Part shown: positions 10,686-20,013 of the stretch, one piece after another
Position numbering within the stretch: the stretch's first letter is position 1
How the letters are laid out: every line of letters starts with the position of its first letter
Assembly (NCBI RefSeq): GCF_006538325.1
Contig: NZ_BJKK01000006.1
Location: 62,001 to 126,000 of the forward strand
Length of the DNA stretch: 64,000 nucleotides
Source: Alteromonas sp. KUL42
Lineage (GTDB): Bacteria; Pseudomonadota; Gammaproteobacteria; Enterobacterales; Alteromonadaceae
Direction: 5' to 3'
Program-made: the position numbers and the translations under genes
Notes under the pieces: generated by a model
The model's database searches: none
The model's input: the letters and a program-made list of their open reading frames with translations, nothing else
Told to the model about the DNA's origin: nothing

Positions 10686-10711
10686 ATAAAACGCCCACTT
10701 GATGGTGGGCG
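10686..10711 (-). terminator. rho-independent terminator of ribA
   Basis: Read on the minus strand, CGCCCAC pairs with GTGGGCG (plus-strand arms 10692-10698 and 10705-10711) around a 6-nt loop and is followed by TTTTATT. It lies 24 nt after the ribA stop. Confidence 0.85.
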
Positions 10712-10734
10712 CAGTGTTACTTATGAATGTAGGA

Positions 10735-11349
10735 CTACTTGAAAACGTGAGGATCGAAGGCGTGTCCAAGCTTTTCGGTTTTGGTTTTAAGATAGTGTTT
10801 GTTGTCTTTAGTGATCCCATGATCAATGGGCTTTCTGGCAACGACATCAATACCCAACGCCTCTAGCGCGGCTAATTTCTTTGGATTGTTCGTCATTAAT
10901 TCAACACGCTTAACGTTCAAGGTATCTAGCATTAACTTACAAATGTCGTAGCTTCGTAAGTCGGCATCGAAGCCTAAGTGTTCATTTGCTTCAACTGTGT
11001 CCATGCCACTGTCTTGAAGGTTGTAGGCGCGAATTTTATTCAGCAGCCCAATCCCACGGCCTTCTTGGCGCAAATACAACAAAACGCCATGCCCATTATC
11101 TACGATATTTTGCATGGCCTTTTCTAACTGAAAACCACAGTCACAGCGTGTACTGAAAAGAGAATCGCCTGTTAAACATTCAGAGTGGATACGGATCGGC
11201 ACCACATCATCTTCATTCCAGGTACCGTAAGACAAGGCGACATGTTCTTGTCCACTGGCTTCCACGAAGCCGTGTATTTTGAAATCACCAAGGCGTGTTG
11301 GTAATTTTGCTGAACTGACATATTCGTATTTGGGCTGTTTGCTACTCAT
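10735..11349 (-). CDS. ribA: GTP cyclohydrolase II
   Basis: Opens the GTP ring in the first step of riboflavin synthesis, giving 2,5-diamino-6-ribosylamino-4(3H)-pyrimidinone 5'-phosphate, formate and pyrophosphate. The ATG at 11349 ([10 protein letters not shown]) is chosen because it aligns with the usual N-terminus. The open frame extends 24 codons further to 11421, but that part has no family match. Zinc ligands are Cys58, Cys69 and Cys71 in [15 protein letters not shown], and RQEGRGIGL carries the catalytic Arg region. At 204 residues it is a stand-alone RibA, not a RibBA fusion. No FMN riboswitch was found upstream. Confidence 0.96.
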   Translation of the reverse strand: MSSKQPKYEYVSSAKLPTRLGDFKIHGFVEASGQEHVALSYGTWNEDDVVPIRIHSECLTGDSLFSTRCDCGFQLEKAMQNIVDNGHGVLLYLRQEGRGIGLLNKIRAYNLQDSGMDTVEANEHLGFDADLRSYDICKLMLDTLNVKRVELMTNNPKKLAALEALGIDVVARKPIDHGITKDNKHYLKTKTEKLGHAFDPHVFK

Positions 11350-11706
11350 GTTACTTCTACACTTTGGACAGTAGGCATTAAGTGGGGTTAAGTTTTGGTT
11401 TTGCAAGATACCAAATCGCAAATACCACCATGCAGCTTATTGATATGGCATTTGCGTATACAGCACACATCAAATGCGTTAACTGATGGACCTATTTGGT
11501 ATCTGTATTCAAATTGAACTAGGCCTACTATGCTGCCGCCTTAATGCCTTAGACGATCTAACTTTTCATTTCCTTTATTATACGCTTTTTCAGCGCATTT
11601 AGGGGAATTGCCACATCAATCTTTTTTATACGCAAGCTGAATTTTGGCGAATGTTAGAGAATAGTGATAGCGGCAAGTCCATAAACTAAAAAAATTTGTT
11701 GAATAC
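11350..11706. other. gap between ribA and the GGDEF/EAL gene
   Basis: 357 nt that must hold the ribA promoter on the minus strand. The first 72 nt are open in the ribA frame but look non-coding. No FMN riboswitch core, tRNA or small ORF with a ribosome site was recognised. An A-rich stretch (about 11687-11696) lies close to the stop of the GGDEF/EAL gene. Confidence 0.5.
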
Positions 11707-14550
11707 TTACAGTGGTGTGAAGTCATGCAGAGGACGGGGTTTGGCTACGCCATAGCCTTGAGCAAAGTCGATGCCCATTTTTCCAAGTTGTGCCATAGTA
11801 GCCTCGTTCTCTACGAACTCTCCTACCGTTTGCATCCCCATCGCTTTGGCTACATCGTTTATTGACGCAACCATGGCGCTATCGACACCATCCTTGAGCA
11901 TATCTTTAATAAACAAACCGTCTATTTTTACTTGGCTTACCGGTAAGTCTTTAAGGTAACGGTAAGATGAAAAGCCGCTACCAAAATCGTCAAGAGAAAA
12001 TGAACATCCTAATTGATTGAAGGTTTGCATAAAGGCAAGGGTATCTTCCATTTTAATAATGGCAACTGATTCAATAACTTCGAAACAGATCTTGCTGTAA
12101 GGAATGCGGTAGGCTTCAAATGCATTGAGAATGAACGAGGTGAAGTCTCTGTCTGCTAAGGAATGGCAATTCAGGTTGATACTACAACGTTGCAGTTCAG
12201 CCAAATGCTCTGGATGTTCCGATAGCCATTTAAAGGTATTGGTTATTACCCATTTATCTATGTTTACGTTCATTTCAAAGCGTTCGGCTGTTGGTAAAAA
12301 GTTGGCAGGTTCAACCAAAACACCATCTCTTTCGCGCAGTCGCAGGAGAACTTCATAGTAATGACCATCATTGGCTTTACTAAGTGGTCGTAGCGATTGA
12401 TAAAACAATTCAAAACGACCTTCTTCTAAAGCTTGATTTATTGAGGATACCCAGTCGAGTTCACGTTGATATCGCTGCATACTTTCATCGTCTTTGTTGT
12501 ATCGATGAATTTGATTGCGACCTTGCTCTTTTGCAAAGTAGCAGGCTGCGTCCGCCATACTGAGATATTCCCCTGCACTGAAGGCAAGGTCATTACAGAC
12601 CACCATGCCAATACTCACGCCCAAATTGAATATGCGGTTGTCCCACATAAAACGATATGCTTGAACTGCATTGAGAATTTTCTCTGCGTTGGCATACACT
12701 TCATCTTCTGTGGCTTCTGTGTAGATAATACCGAACTCGTCGCCACCTAGTCTCGCCAGTAATGCATTGTTATTAATGGCATTATCTATAAGCCGAGCAA
12801 TGTCTTTTATCATTACATCACCAGCCTTATGACCACAGGTATCGTTGACTACTTTAAATCTATCGAGGTCTAAAAAGAGTAAACATACGGGAGGTTCAGC
12901 TGGTGCAGATACTCTTGCCTTAAATTGGTTCTCAAACTGCCTTCTGTTATATACACCTGTTAATGAGTAGTGAGTTGCAAGGTATTGCAGGCTTAAATCA
13001 GATTGCTTCTTTTCAGTGATATCAATGATAGAACCATACAGAAAACTGCCTTCATTATTTTCTCTGCTTTGACAAGATAGCGAAAACCAAAATTCACTAC
13101 CGTCTTTTCGCTTGCCTCTTATTTCTTTACCCGTTACATGACCTTGCTGAGATAACTCCCCTAGCAATACATGTCTGTCTTCAGGTGATACATAAAACTG
13201 TTTTGTGCTACTTACATCTGCAAGCATTTCTTGTTCATTGCTGTAGCCAAAGACCTTACACATAGCGGGATTTACTGAAATCAACTCACCATCCCAGGTT
13301 GACGTATAGTGACCTTCTGCAGAGTTCCTGAAGAGATCATAGAAGTGGTTTAAATTATTAATGGTTTCAGCTTGTTTTGACAAAGCGAGCTGGTTGATTG
13401 AATGGTCTTTTGTAACTGATGAGTAACCGAGACACAAATAACCCGTGGTGATTAGCATTATCATACCTAGTGCAATATCAAAGGTATAGGCAAGGCCGCT
13501 AAACAAGTTAAGAGTGATAATGGCGAAGAAAAGAAAGAATGTTAGCCAAGCAACAATATAAGCTCTGCTAATTACAATGTTGTTCTTCTCGTGAAACACA
13601 AGTGCTAAACAGACGTTGTATAAACCAACCAAAGTAAACACCACAAGTGTACTTAGCGTGCTTGTATGGGCATCGAGAGTGAAAGCCAAAACAACTGCCG
13701 TAACAGGAATGCAGTAGTTAGTAATTCGCCAAAAAAGTGGAATTCGAGAGAAGATGTAATGGGTGACTTTGGTAATAGTGAGTAAAAGCATACATATACA
13801 TGCGGAATAGGTTATTTCAGCAGTATTGGTAAGTGAGGGCCAAAACGCGAGTCCACCTTGGGTGGCAAATAGAAAAGCAATTGCGGCACACGAAGACATG
13901 GTGAGCCAAAATCGAGATGGCATTCTTTGGTGAACGTAGGACAGTAGAAAATAGGCCGCGAGCAGAAAAAATATACCGAATGTCGCCCCGAGTAATAAAA
14001 GCATTTGTGTGTCATGTTGCTTTAAGGTTTCCCTTTCCCATAGCGTAATGGGGAAGGGAATGACGCCGGTGTCTTTAATGCCGACAAGTACACGTGCATT
14101 TTGATAAGGCTGTAAAGTGAAGGACAATCGGATATGAGGAAGTAGATAGTCTAGCGAGTAGTCGCCTTTACCTGCCTGATAGCGATACGATTTTATGATG
14201 CGATCACTGCTGTCTAAAACGTATATTTGCAAATCATCTATGTTGAGCCTGTCGATATTAAGTACCAGCCCAATAGTACTATAGCCGTCGTGAATAACGG
14301 GGGTGAAAAGCCAAGTTCTCGCCTCGTCGGACAAAAGAGCCTGAGTGCTGGTGCGAACGCCTTTTATTACATCAAAGTATGTCGCTGAGTGGTTTGCAAA
14401 AATTTGCGATGCATGTTCATTGATGAGAGTGTGTTCGAAAGATTCATCAATATAAAGCGCTTGATTTTGTGATGCATTTGCACCCATACACATCCAGCTT
14501 AATAGCAGGAACAATGCGAACATGTAAAGCCGCTTTGTTGGCATGGGCAT
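11707..14550 (-). CDS. 7TM-DISM / PAS / GGDEF / EAL signalling protein
   Basis: A 947-residue c-di-GMP protein. A signal peptide (1-27) leads a periplasmic 7TMR-DISM extracellular domain (about 30-175), then seven TM segments (about 180-390), a PAS domain (about 410-515), a GGDEF domain with intact RLGGDEF, and an EAL domain. The EAL has YEVLLR (ExLxR form), the metal/base residues in FEVIES and LDDFGSGFSSYRYL, and the Lys in VKIDG, so both cyclase and phosphodiesterase sites look complete. DISM extracellular domains often bind carbohydrate-like ligands. It appears to be a single-gene unit. Net direction of c-di-GMP change cannot be told. Confidence 0.95.
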   Translation of the reverse strand: MPMPTKRLYMFALFLLLSWMCMGANASQNQALYIDESFEHTLINEHASQIFANHSATYFDVIKGVRTSTQALLSDEARTWLFTPVIHDGYSTIGLVLNIDRLNIDDLQIYVLDSSDRIIKSYRYQAGKGDYSLDYLLPHIRLSFTLQPYQNARVLVGIKDTGVIPFPITLWERETLKQHDTQMLLLLGATFGIFFLLAAYFLLSYVHQRMPSRFWLTMSSCAAIAFLFATQGGLAFWPSLTNTAEITYSACICMLLLTITKVTHYIFSRIPLFWRITNYCIPVTAVVLAFTLDAHTSTLSTLVVFTLVGLYNVCLALVFHEKNNIVISRAYIVAWLTFFLFFAIITLNLFSGLAYTFDIALGMIMLITTGYLCLGYSSVTKDHSINQLALSKQAETINNLNHFYDLFRNSAEGHYTSTWDGELISVNPAMCKVFGYSNEQEMLADVSSTKQFYVSPEDRHVLLGELSQQGHVTGKEIRGKRKDGSEFWFSLSCQSRENNEGSFLYGSIIDITEKKQSDLSLQYLATHYSLTGVYNRRQFENQFKARVSAPAEPPVCLLFLDLDRFKVVNDTCGHKAGDVMIKDIARLIDNAINNNALLARLGGDEFGIIYTEATEDEVYANAEKILNAVQAYRFMWDNRIFNLGVSIGMVVCNDLAFSAGEYLSMADAACYFAKEQGRNQIHRYNKDDESMQRYQRELDWVSSINQALEEGRFELFYQSLRPLSKANDGHYYEVLLRLRERDGVLVEPANFLPTAERFEMNVNIDKWVITNTFKWLSEHPEHLAELQRCSINLNCHSLADRDFTSFILNAFEAYRIPYSKICFEVIESVAIIKMEDTLAFMQTFNQLGCSFSLDDFGSGFSSYRYLKDLPVSQVKIDGLFIKDMLKDGVDSAMVASINDVAKAMGMQTVGEFVENEATMAQLGKMGIDFAQGYGVAKPRPLHDFTPL

Positions 14551-14702
14551 GGTGACCTTTAGCTGTTAAATATGTGTTTTCTTTACATTAATACTAGAAC
14601 ATACCAATCGCCAAGTACATAAAATATACGCTAAATAAGTGGCTAGCATTTAATGTGGCTACAACCGTGTCTGCAAGAAAAATGTAAACCAAATCTCACA
14701 AC

Positions 14703-15029
14703 TTAAACATTGCCCGAGCGATGAAGGTAGTTTGCTAGGGTCTCAGTATTTTGTTGTACTCCCGTAGGCTCCAGCCATATGCTTTCACACAACCATTCAA
14801 TGCACAAAATACAACGCAGTTCGTGCTCTTCCTCTGAGGCAGACAACATTACTTGATAGCGATCAGCGCCCCAATCTCCCTCGGTACAATGAAAACAAAA
14901 TAGAGTAGCGAATTGCGCTACCCATTGTTTTGTCTTCAGTGGTGTAGAAGGTAAGGGGAGGCGGATTTCCAGTGTTTCATTGTGTACTGATAAATGTGAA
15001 AGAACGTCCTGTCGCGTTAACTGCTGCAT
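14703..15029 (-). CDS. small conserved protein, resembles DUF3630, overlaps selO
   Basis: A 108-residue acidic soluble protein with FCFHCTEGDWGADRYQVML in the middle and CIEWLCESIWLEPTG near the end. The WGADR and WLE patterns recall DUF3630, a small family of unknown function. Its ATG lies inside the 3' end of selO (13-nt overlap, different frame), so it is probably translated from the same mRNA. No signal peptide or TM segment. Cys residues are spaced irregularly, with no clear metal site. Confidence 0.68.
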   Translation of the reverse strand: MQQLTRQDVLSHLSVHNETLEIRLPLPSTPLKTKQWVAQFATLFCFHCTEGDWGADRYQVMLSASEEEHELRCILCIEWLCESIWLEPTGVQQNTETLANYLHRSGNV

Positions 15030-16426
15030 GACAAACTAACCTTGTGTGTTGATGTCGGTGGAGTAGAGAACGCATGGTCATCCCAAGATGTACTAAATGG
15101 CGTTTTTACTGCATCTAGCAGTGCTTGGGCGAAGTCTAAATTTCCTTGTCTAGCGTTTGCAATCGCCTCTTCTAATACGTGGGTTCGGGGTACTAGCGAG
15201 GGGTTGAGCGACAGCATATCTTGTGGTGAAACACATTTGAGGTAACGCTGATACCAGCGATCAAAGCGGCTGCGATCGACAAAGTCATCGCGCAAATTAG
15301 TAGGTAACAGGTCATGCTGGGCAAGCGCTAAGCGTCTAAAAATACGTGTATAGTCTTGTTGTTCACTATTGATGATAGAGATAAATTCTTGCATGAGCGC
15401 CACACCCTCATCATTGGTGGGCAATCCCATTCGCTCAACCATTAAACCTTGATAATGGGCAATAAATGTGGGTTCAAATAACGTAAGTGCGCCTTTGATT
15501 TCTTCTACCGAGCAATAGGTTGAAAAACCATGTGCCAACGCATTGAGGTTCCACAACGCGATACCTGGTTGCTGATTAAAGGCATATCGACCACTATAGT
15601 CTGAGTGATTGAATACGGCATCTTCTTGATAAGTGTCCATAAACGCATACGGACCATAATCAAACGTAAGCCCATGTATAGACATATTGTCGGTATTCAT
15701 AACGCCGTGCACAAAACCATAGGTTTGCCACAATGATACGAGCCTTGCTGTGCGTAGTACTATTGCTTTGAGTAGTGCTGCATGAGGATTAGTGGCAGTA
15801 AGGCATTCACTGAAATGATGAGTAAAAATAAAGTCAAACAGCGCGTCTAGTTTGTCTTTTTGTTGAGTGTAATGAAAATACTCAATATGTCCAAAGCGAA
15901 TATGACTCGGCGCTGTGCGTATCATCATAGCCCCGTCTTCTGCCTGTTCCCGATACACAGTGTCGTTACTGGTGAACATTGCGAGCGAGCGACTTGATGG
16001 GATACCAAGGTGATGCAGCGCTTCACTACCGATATACTCACGAAGGGTAGAACGCAATACGGCTCTCCCATCAGCATGTCTGGAATAGGGGGTTGGTCCC
16101 GCGCCTTTTAAGTGCAAGTCTGTTACAGCGCCTTTTTCATCAGCGACCTCGCACAGTAAAACACCACGCCCATCGCCTAATTCGGGGTTCCACTGACCAA
16201 ACTGGTGGCCTCCATATTTTTGTGCAAAAGCCTTCTTGGTAAAAGGGGTTGTGGGTGAAAGCAGCCAAGGTAGAAGCTTGTCCTTAGAACCAATAGATGG
16301 CATCAATCCAATATCAGAAGCTAGGGTTTGGTTGAAAAAAGCCAGTTGCATATCTTTTAGCGGTGAGGGCTTAACTGCATGTCCAAGCGATGACAATGTA
16401 TCAGCGAATATATTAGTAATTGCCAC
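15017..16426 (-). CDS. selO: protein adenylyltransferase SelO (YdiU)
   Basis: Pseudokinase-fold enzyme that transfers AMP from ATP to Ser, Thr or Tyr of proteins involved in redox homeostasis. At 469 residues it has near-normal length. Family landmarks are QKYGGHQFGQWNPELGDGRG, the LKGAGPTPYSRHADGRAVLR loop, REYIGSEALHHLG, HGVMNTDNMSIHG and FDYGPYAFMD, which hold the nucleotide and metal residues. The C-terminus SCSS has Cys where eukaryotic SelO carries selenocysteine, as in other bacteria. It is transcribed with the small overlapping downstream gene. An ATG at 16426 begins the usual N-terminus. Confidence 0.96.
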   Translation of the reverse strand: MAITNIFADTLSSLGHAVKPSPLKDMQLAFFNQTLASDIGLMPSIGSKDKLLPWLLSPTTPFTKKAFAQKYGGHQFGQWNPELGDGRGVLLCEVADEKGAVTDLHLKGAGPTPYSRHADGRAVLRSTLREYIGSEALHHLGIPSSRSLAMFTSNDTVYREQAEDGAMMIRTAPSHIRFGHIEYFHYTQQKDKLDALFDFIFTHHFSECLTATNPHAALLKAIVLRTARLVSLWQTYGFVHGVMNTDNMSIHGLTFDYGPYAFMDTYQEDAVFNHSDYSGRYAFNQQPGIALWNLNALAHGFSTYCSVEEIKGALTLFEPTFIAHYQGLMVERMGLPTNDEGVALMQEFISIINSEQQDYTRIFRRLALAQHDLLPTNLRDDFVDRSRFDRWYQRYLKCVSPQDMLSLNPSLVPRTHVLEEAIANARQGNLDFAQALLDAVKTPFSTSWDDHAFSTPPTSTHKVSLSCSS

Positions 16427-16653
16427 GTTGGCTCCTAACTCGAATGCAGAGACACAAGGTGTAGTATTGTCACTAGTTACCCCGATAACTCTTGATAGCT
16501 ACGAAAAAGATAACTACGAAAATTTACAACAAAAAAATACTATATAAATTTCTGGTGAGAGAATGAATAAGTAAACTTTCATACGCCACTGTCTGTATAT
16601 AACTTTATATATTACAACACAAAAGCTTTAGCGTTAATTAAAGTGTCTTAAGG

Positions 16654-17328
16654 ATGGATATGCTAACACTACATCATTTAAATAATTCTCGGTCTCAGCG
16701 GGTTCTATGGCTACTAGAAGAACTGTGCGTTGAATACAATATTGAATTTTACGAAAGAGACAAAACTACCAACTTAGCACCAGATGCGTTAACTAAAGTG
16801 CATCCATTGGGGCGCTCTCCTGTGTTGACCACGCCGCATGGTAATATTGCAGAGTCTGGTGCCATCGTTGAGTATTTAGTTAAAAATCACGCTGATGAAA
16901 CATTTGTTACTCCCCAAGATGGTGAGGCGCTGCAGCAGTATTGGTTTTGGATGCACTTTGCCGAGGGCTCGCTAATGCCACCATTGGTTGCCAATTTGGT
17001 ATTAGAGAAAGCGCGTCAAAAAGGTTCTAAGCCCTTTTTTATTAAGCCTATTACTAACAAACTCATCGATGGTATTTTAAATGCGTATTACGGGCCGAAT
17101 CTTGCGAAAAGCCTACAATATGTTGAATCCTATTTAAGCCGTAATACATGGTTTGCCGGAGATGCACCAACAGGGGCTGATGTGCAAATGATATTTCCCC
17201 TTGAATCACTGGTTGCCAGTGGCAAGGCGAAAGATCTCAAAGCTATACAAGAATTTGTGGAGCGTGTGCATGCGCGACCTGCTTATCAAGCTGCGCTGGC
17301 AAAAGGTGGCGAGTACGCCTACGCGTAA
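16654..17328 (+). CDS. glutathione S-transferase
   Basis: A 224-residue cytosolic GST. The N-terminal thioredoxin fold starts MDMLTLHHLNNSRSQRVLWL, with the G-site segments HPLGRSPVLTT (cis-Pro) and AESGAIVEYL. The C-terminal helical domain carries TWFAGDAPTGADVQMIFPLE with the N-capping Asp. The catalytic residue is probably the Ser/Arg of the NNSRSQR loop; no N-terminal Tyr sits in the classic place. Single-gene unit convergent with recQ. Substrate unknown; stress or xenobiotic conjugation is a family inference. Confidence 0.93.
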   Translation: MDMLTLHHLNNSRSQRVLWLLEELCVEYNIEFYERDKTTNLAPDALTKVHPLGRSPVLTTPHGNIAESGAIVEYLVKNHADETFVTPQDGEALQQYWFWMHFAEGSLMPPLVANLVLEKARQKGSKPFFIKPITNKLIDGILNAYYGPNLAKSLQYVESYLSRNTWFAGDAPTGADVQMIFPLESLVASGKAKDLKAIQEFVERVHARPAYQAALAKGGEYAYA

Positions 17329-17334
17329 TTTCTG

Positions 17335-17363
17335 GTGCTGAGCTTTGCCGTGAAATTCAGCAC
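17335..17363. terminator. weak hairpin between convergent GST and recQ
   Basis: GTGCTGA (17335-17341) pairs with TCAGCAC (17357-17363) around a 15-nt loop. There is no strong T tract on either side. It sits in the 36-nt gap between the two stops, so it may serve as a shared end signal. Confidence 0.35.
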
Positions 17364-17364
17364 T

Positions 17365-19236
17365 CTAACCTTCGCGACTAATGTAGTCGCTAATCAGCTG
17401 CATAAAAGCTTCGCCATAGCGTTCGAGCTTAGTTTGGCCAACACCACTAACATCTAACATGGTGTTACGTGTTGTGGGTAACTTACACGCCATATCAACC
17501 AGTGTTGCATCGCTAAACACCACGTATGGCGGCACCTCGTTTTCCTCTGCAAGTACTTTGCGCAAATGTTTGAGTCGTGTAAACAGCGTGCGATCATAAT
17601 TGGCAGGCGCCAATTGTGATTTCTTTTTATCTGGTTTGAATTCAAGGCGAGGTACTGCCAGTAATACCGCTACTTCGCTTTTTAATACAGGGCGTGCTGC
17701 TTCGGTTAAACGCAGCGCTGCATGTGCGGTGATATCAACTCGAATAAGACCTTTGTGGATCAGTTGGTTGATAATGTTGTGCCAATAACTGTCCGACTTA
17801 TCTTTACCAATACCATAGGTCGAGAGTTGATGGTGCCCCGCTTCCTGTAACCTTCTTAGTTGCTTGCCGCGCAATACATCAATGACATATTGGCTGGAGG
17901 CTTGTTGTGACAAGCGCAATATGCACGACAACACCTTTTGCGCAATGACTAAGCCATCTATCATCTTCGGCGGGTCAAGGCAGATGTCGCAGTTGCCACA
18001 GGCACTGTCGCTGAACTGAGAAAAGTAGTTGAGTAAAACTTGCCTGCGACAGGTTTGTGCTTCGGAAAAGGCTTCCATAGCCGCAAATTTTTGCAGCTCA
18101 ATATTGTTTCGCTCGGCAATTTCACCTTGCTCAATCCACTGTTTCACTCGTGCCGCGTCTTTTTCATCAAATAGCAATAGTGCTTCAGACGCCAGGCCGT
18201 CTCGCCCAGCTCGTCCGGTTTCTTGATAATAACTTTCAACACTGCGTGGTACATCGTGATGAACAACGTAGCGTACATTGGACTTGTTAATTCCCATACC
18301 AAAAGCGACGGTGGCAACCACAATGTCTATCTTGTCGCTGAGAAACTGTCGCTGTACCAGTTCTCTTTCATCGCTATCCATACCGGCATGATAAGCCGCA
18401 CAACGAAACCCTTGGCGGAATAATTTGGCATGTAAATCGTCTACCTTAGCGCGGCTATTGCAGTAAATAATACCGCTGCCTTCTTGCTGTTTTACGTAAG
18501 CGACAACTTGATCGAAGGCTTTGTATTTACTCATCACGCGATAGCGAATGTTAGGGCGGTCGAAACTGCCTTTATAAACTAACGGTTCGTTCAAGTTTAG
18601 TTGCGTAAGAATATCTGCTTGAGTAGCGGTGTCTGCCGTGGCTGTTAACCCAATAACCGGAATGTGTGGAAAACGCGACTTAATTTGTCCCAGAGCACGG
18701 TAGTCTTGTCTGAAGTCATGCCCCCAATGGGAAACACAGTGCGCTTCGTCTATGGCAAACAAAGCAATGTTGGCGTTGCTGAGTGATTGTTGGAAGTGGT
18801 ATTGCATCAGCCTTTCAGGTGATACATACAACAAATCGAGCTCGTTTGCATGTAGCGCGCTATTGATTTGGGCTTGCGCTTCGACTTCCAATGTTGAATT
18901 GAGATAGGCCGCTTTTACGCCTAACGCTTTAAGTTGTTCAACTTGGTCTTGCATTAAAGATATGAGGGGAGAGACAACAATACCTGTTCCCGAGCGAACA
19001 AGGGCGGGAATTTGATAACACAAGGATTTCCCTCCACCAGTTGGCAATAGCACGAGGGCATCTCCACCATTACAAACGTGGTGTATAACGTCACCTTGCC
19101 CGTCGCGGAAAGTATCGTAACCGAAAACATCCTTTAAGATGCGCTCCGGCGAACTTGCCTCCTCAGCAGAATTAGGTGTATTGGAAATGTCTAGTGCAGT
19201 TGTCATGGCTCGGGATTTTACGCGTTTTTCCCTCAT
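17365..19236 (-). CDS. recQ: ATP-dependent DNA helicase RecQ
   Basis: 3'-5' DNA helicase for recombination and fork repair. Domains: helicase ATPase (about 30-350) with Walker A PTGGGKSLCYQIP, DEAH box AIDEAHCVSHWGHDFR and motif VI YYQETGRAGRDG; RecQ zinc-binding part with CRRQVLLNYFSQ and CGNCDIC; winged helix; and a C-terminal HRDC domain (about 545-620). At 623 residues it is slightly longer than E. coli RecQ. The first ATG is at 19236; the ATG at 19206 (MTTALDIS) is an equally plausible start, since neither has a clear ribosome site. An inverted repeat lies upstream. Confidence 0.96.
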   Translation of the reverse strand: MREKRVKSRAMTTALDISNTPNSAEEASSPERILKDVFGYDTFRDGQGDVIHHVCNGGDALVLLPTGGGKSLCYQIPALVRSGTGIVVSPLISLMQDQVEQLKALGVKAAYLNSTLEVEAQAQINSALHANELDLLYVSPERLMQYHFQQSLSNANIALFAIDEAHCVSHWGHDFRQDYRALGQIKSRFPHIPVIGLTATADTATQADILTQLNLNEPLVYKGSFDRPNIRYRVMSKYKAFDQVVAYVKQQEGSGIIYCNSRAKVDDLHAKLFRQGFRCAAYHAGMDSDERELVQRQFLSDKIDIVVATVAFGMGINKSNVRYVVHHDVPRSVESYYQETGRAGRDGLASEALLLFDEKDAARVKQWIEQGEIAERNNIELQKFAAMEAFSEAQTCRRQVLLNYFSQFSDSACGNCDICLDPPKMIDGLVIAQKVLSCILRLSQQASSQYVIDVLRGKQLRRLQEAGHHQLSTYGIGKDKSDSYWHNIINQLIHKGLIRVDITAHAALRLTEAARPVLKSEVAVLLAVPRLEFKPDKKKSQLAPANYDRTLFTRLKHLRKVLAEENEVPPYVVFSDATLVDMACKLPTTRNTMLDVSGVGQTKLERYGEAFMQLISDYISREG

Positions 19237-19287
19237 GCTTCACGGGGCAATTGCAAAAACTAGACTAAAATCCAGCGAATTCATTTT

Positions 19288-19322
19288 TCACTAGAGTGCA
19301 AAAGGTCAACAAGCTCTAGTGA
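19288..19322. repeat. inverted repeat in the recQ/thioesterase divergent region
   Basis: TCACTAGAG (19288-19296) and CTCTAGTGA (19314-19322) are perfect 9-nt inverted arms with a 17-nt spacer. They lie 51 nt upstream of the recQ start and 150 nt upstream of the thioesterase. A dimeric regulator site or RNA hairpin is possible; no known consensus was matched. Confidence 0.5.
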
Positions 19323-19472
19323 TAAGCATCGCTGATATCGAATTATTGTTGGTAAGAATTTCCTCTGACATTGTGTTCAGTAGTAGTGTTATTAATCGGC
19401 GACGACTAAAAGGGCAAAGACTGGAACAAAGCAACGTCGCATTGAGACTGTTTATTAAGGAGACATATAGTC

Positions 19473-19967
19473 ATGCAAAAAACACCTCAAAATCAGCAGA
19501 ATATTACGCACAATGTCATGATAGAGCATGTGATTTCGCTCTTTCGTGATACCATGCCTTTCAACCAATTGTTGGGTCTAGAGTTTGTTACTCAAGGTGT
19601 TGGGTTAGAAACTGAAATTGCCTTGCACCTAAACTGGCAACCGTCACTCACAGGCAACCCCATGCAAAAAATTCTTCATGGTGGTGTGACGGCTACTATG
19701 CTCGATACTATCGGCGGTCTTGTTTCCATTGTTGAAACAATCAAACAGACGCCCAAGGATGAACTCGTTAACCTTCAAAGCCGCTTGTCCACAATGGGCA
19801 CAGTAGATATGCGTGTCGATTATCTTCGTCCGGGACGCGGAGAACAATTCATCGCCACGGCTTGTATTATTCGCAAAGGCAGTAGGCTGGTGGTTTGCCG
19901 CATGGAGTTGCATAATGAAAAGGGCGATCACATCGCGTTTGGCACGGGTACCTATATGCTTGGCTAG
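19473..19967 (+). CDS. hotdog-fold thioesterase (PaaI family)
   Basis: A 164-residue acyl-CoA thioesterase of the PaaI/YiiD-like hotdog family. The helix segment ILHGGVTATMLDTIGGLV carries the typical HGG and the acidic residue (Asp) of the active site, and later strands include MRVDYLRPGRG and GTGTYML. A long N-terminal helix (1-35) precedes the hotdog core. Good SD (AAGGAG, 10 nt before ATG). It is followed 46 nt later by mgtE on the same strand. Acyl substrate not predictable; housekeeping acyl-CoA turnover is an inference. Confidence 0.88.
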   Translation: MQKTPQNQQNITHNVMIEHVISLFRDTMPFNQLLGLEFVTQGVGLETEIALHLNWQPSLTGNPMQKILHGGVTATMLDTIGGLVSIVETIKQTPKDELVNLQSRLSTMGTVDMRVDYLRPGRGEQFIATACIIRKGSRLVVCRMELHNEKGDHIAFGTGTYMLG

Positions 19968-20013
19968 ATTTTCTCGCGATTGGTGATGTCTTCGTTTTTA
20001 CAGGAGGTGTTTT

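Noticed and set aside
11350..11421. N-terminal extension of ribA by 24 codons, with a CPKC motif
   Set aside because: It does not match the family N-terminus, while the ATG at 11349 does. A single Cys pair is not enough for a zinc site.
11350..11706. FMN riboswitch upstream of ribA
   Set aside because: No RFN core sequences were found on the minus strand.
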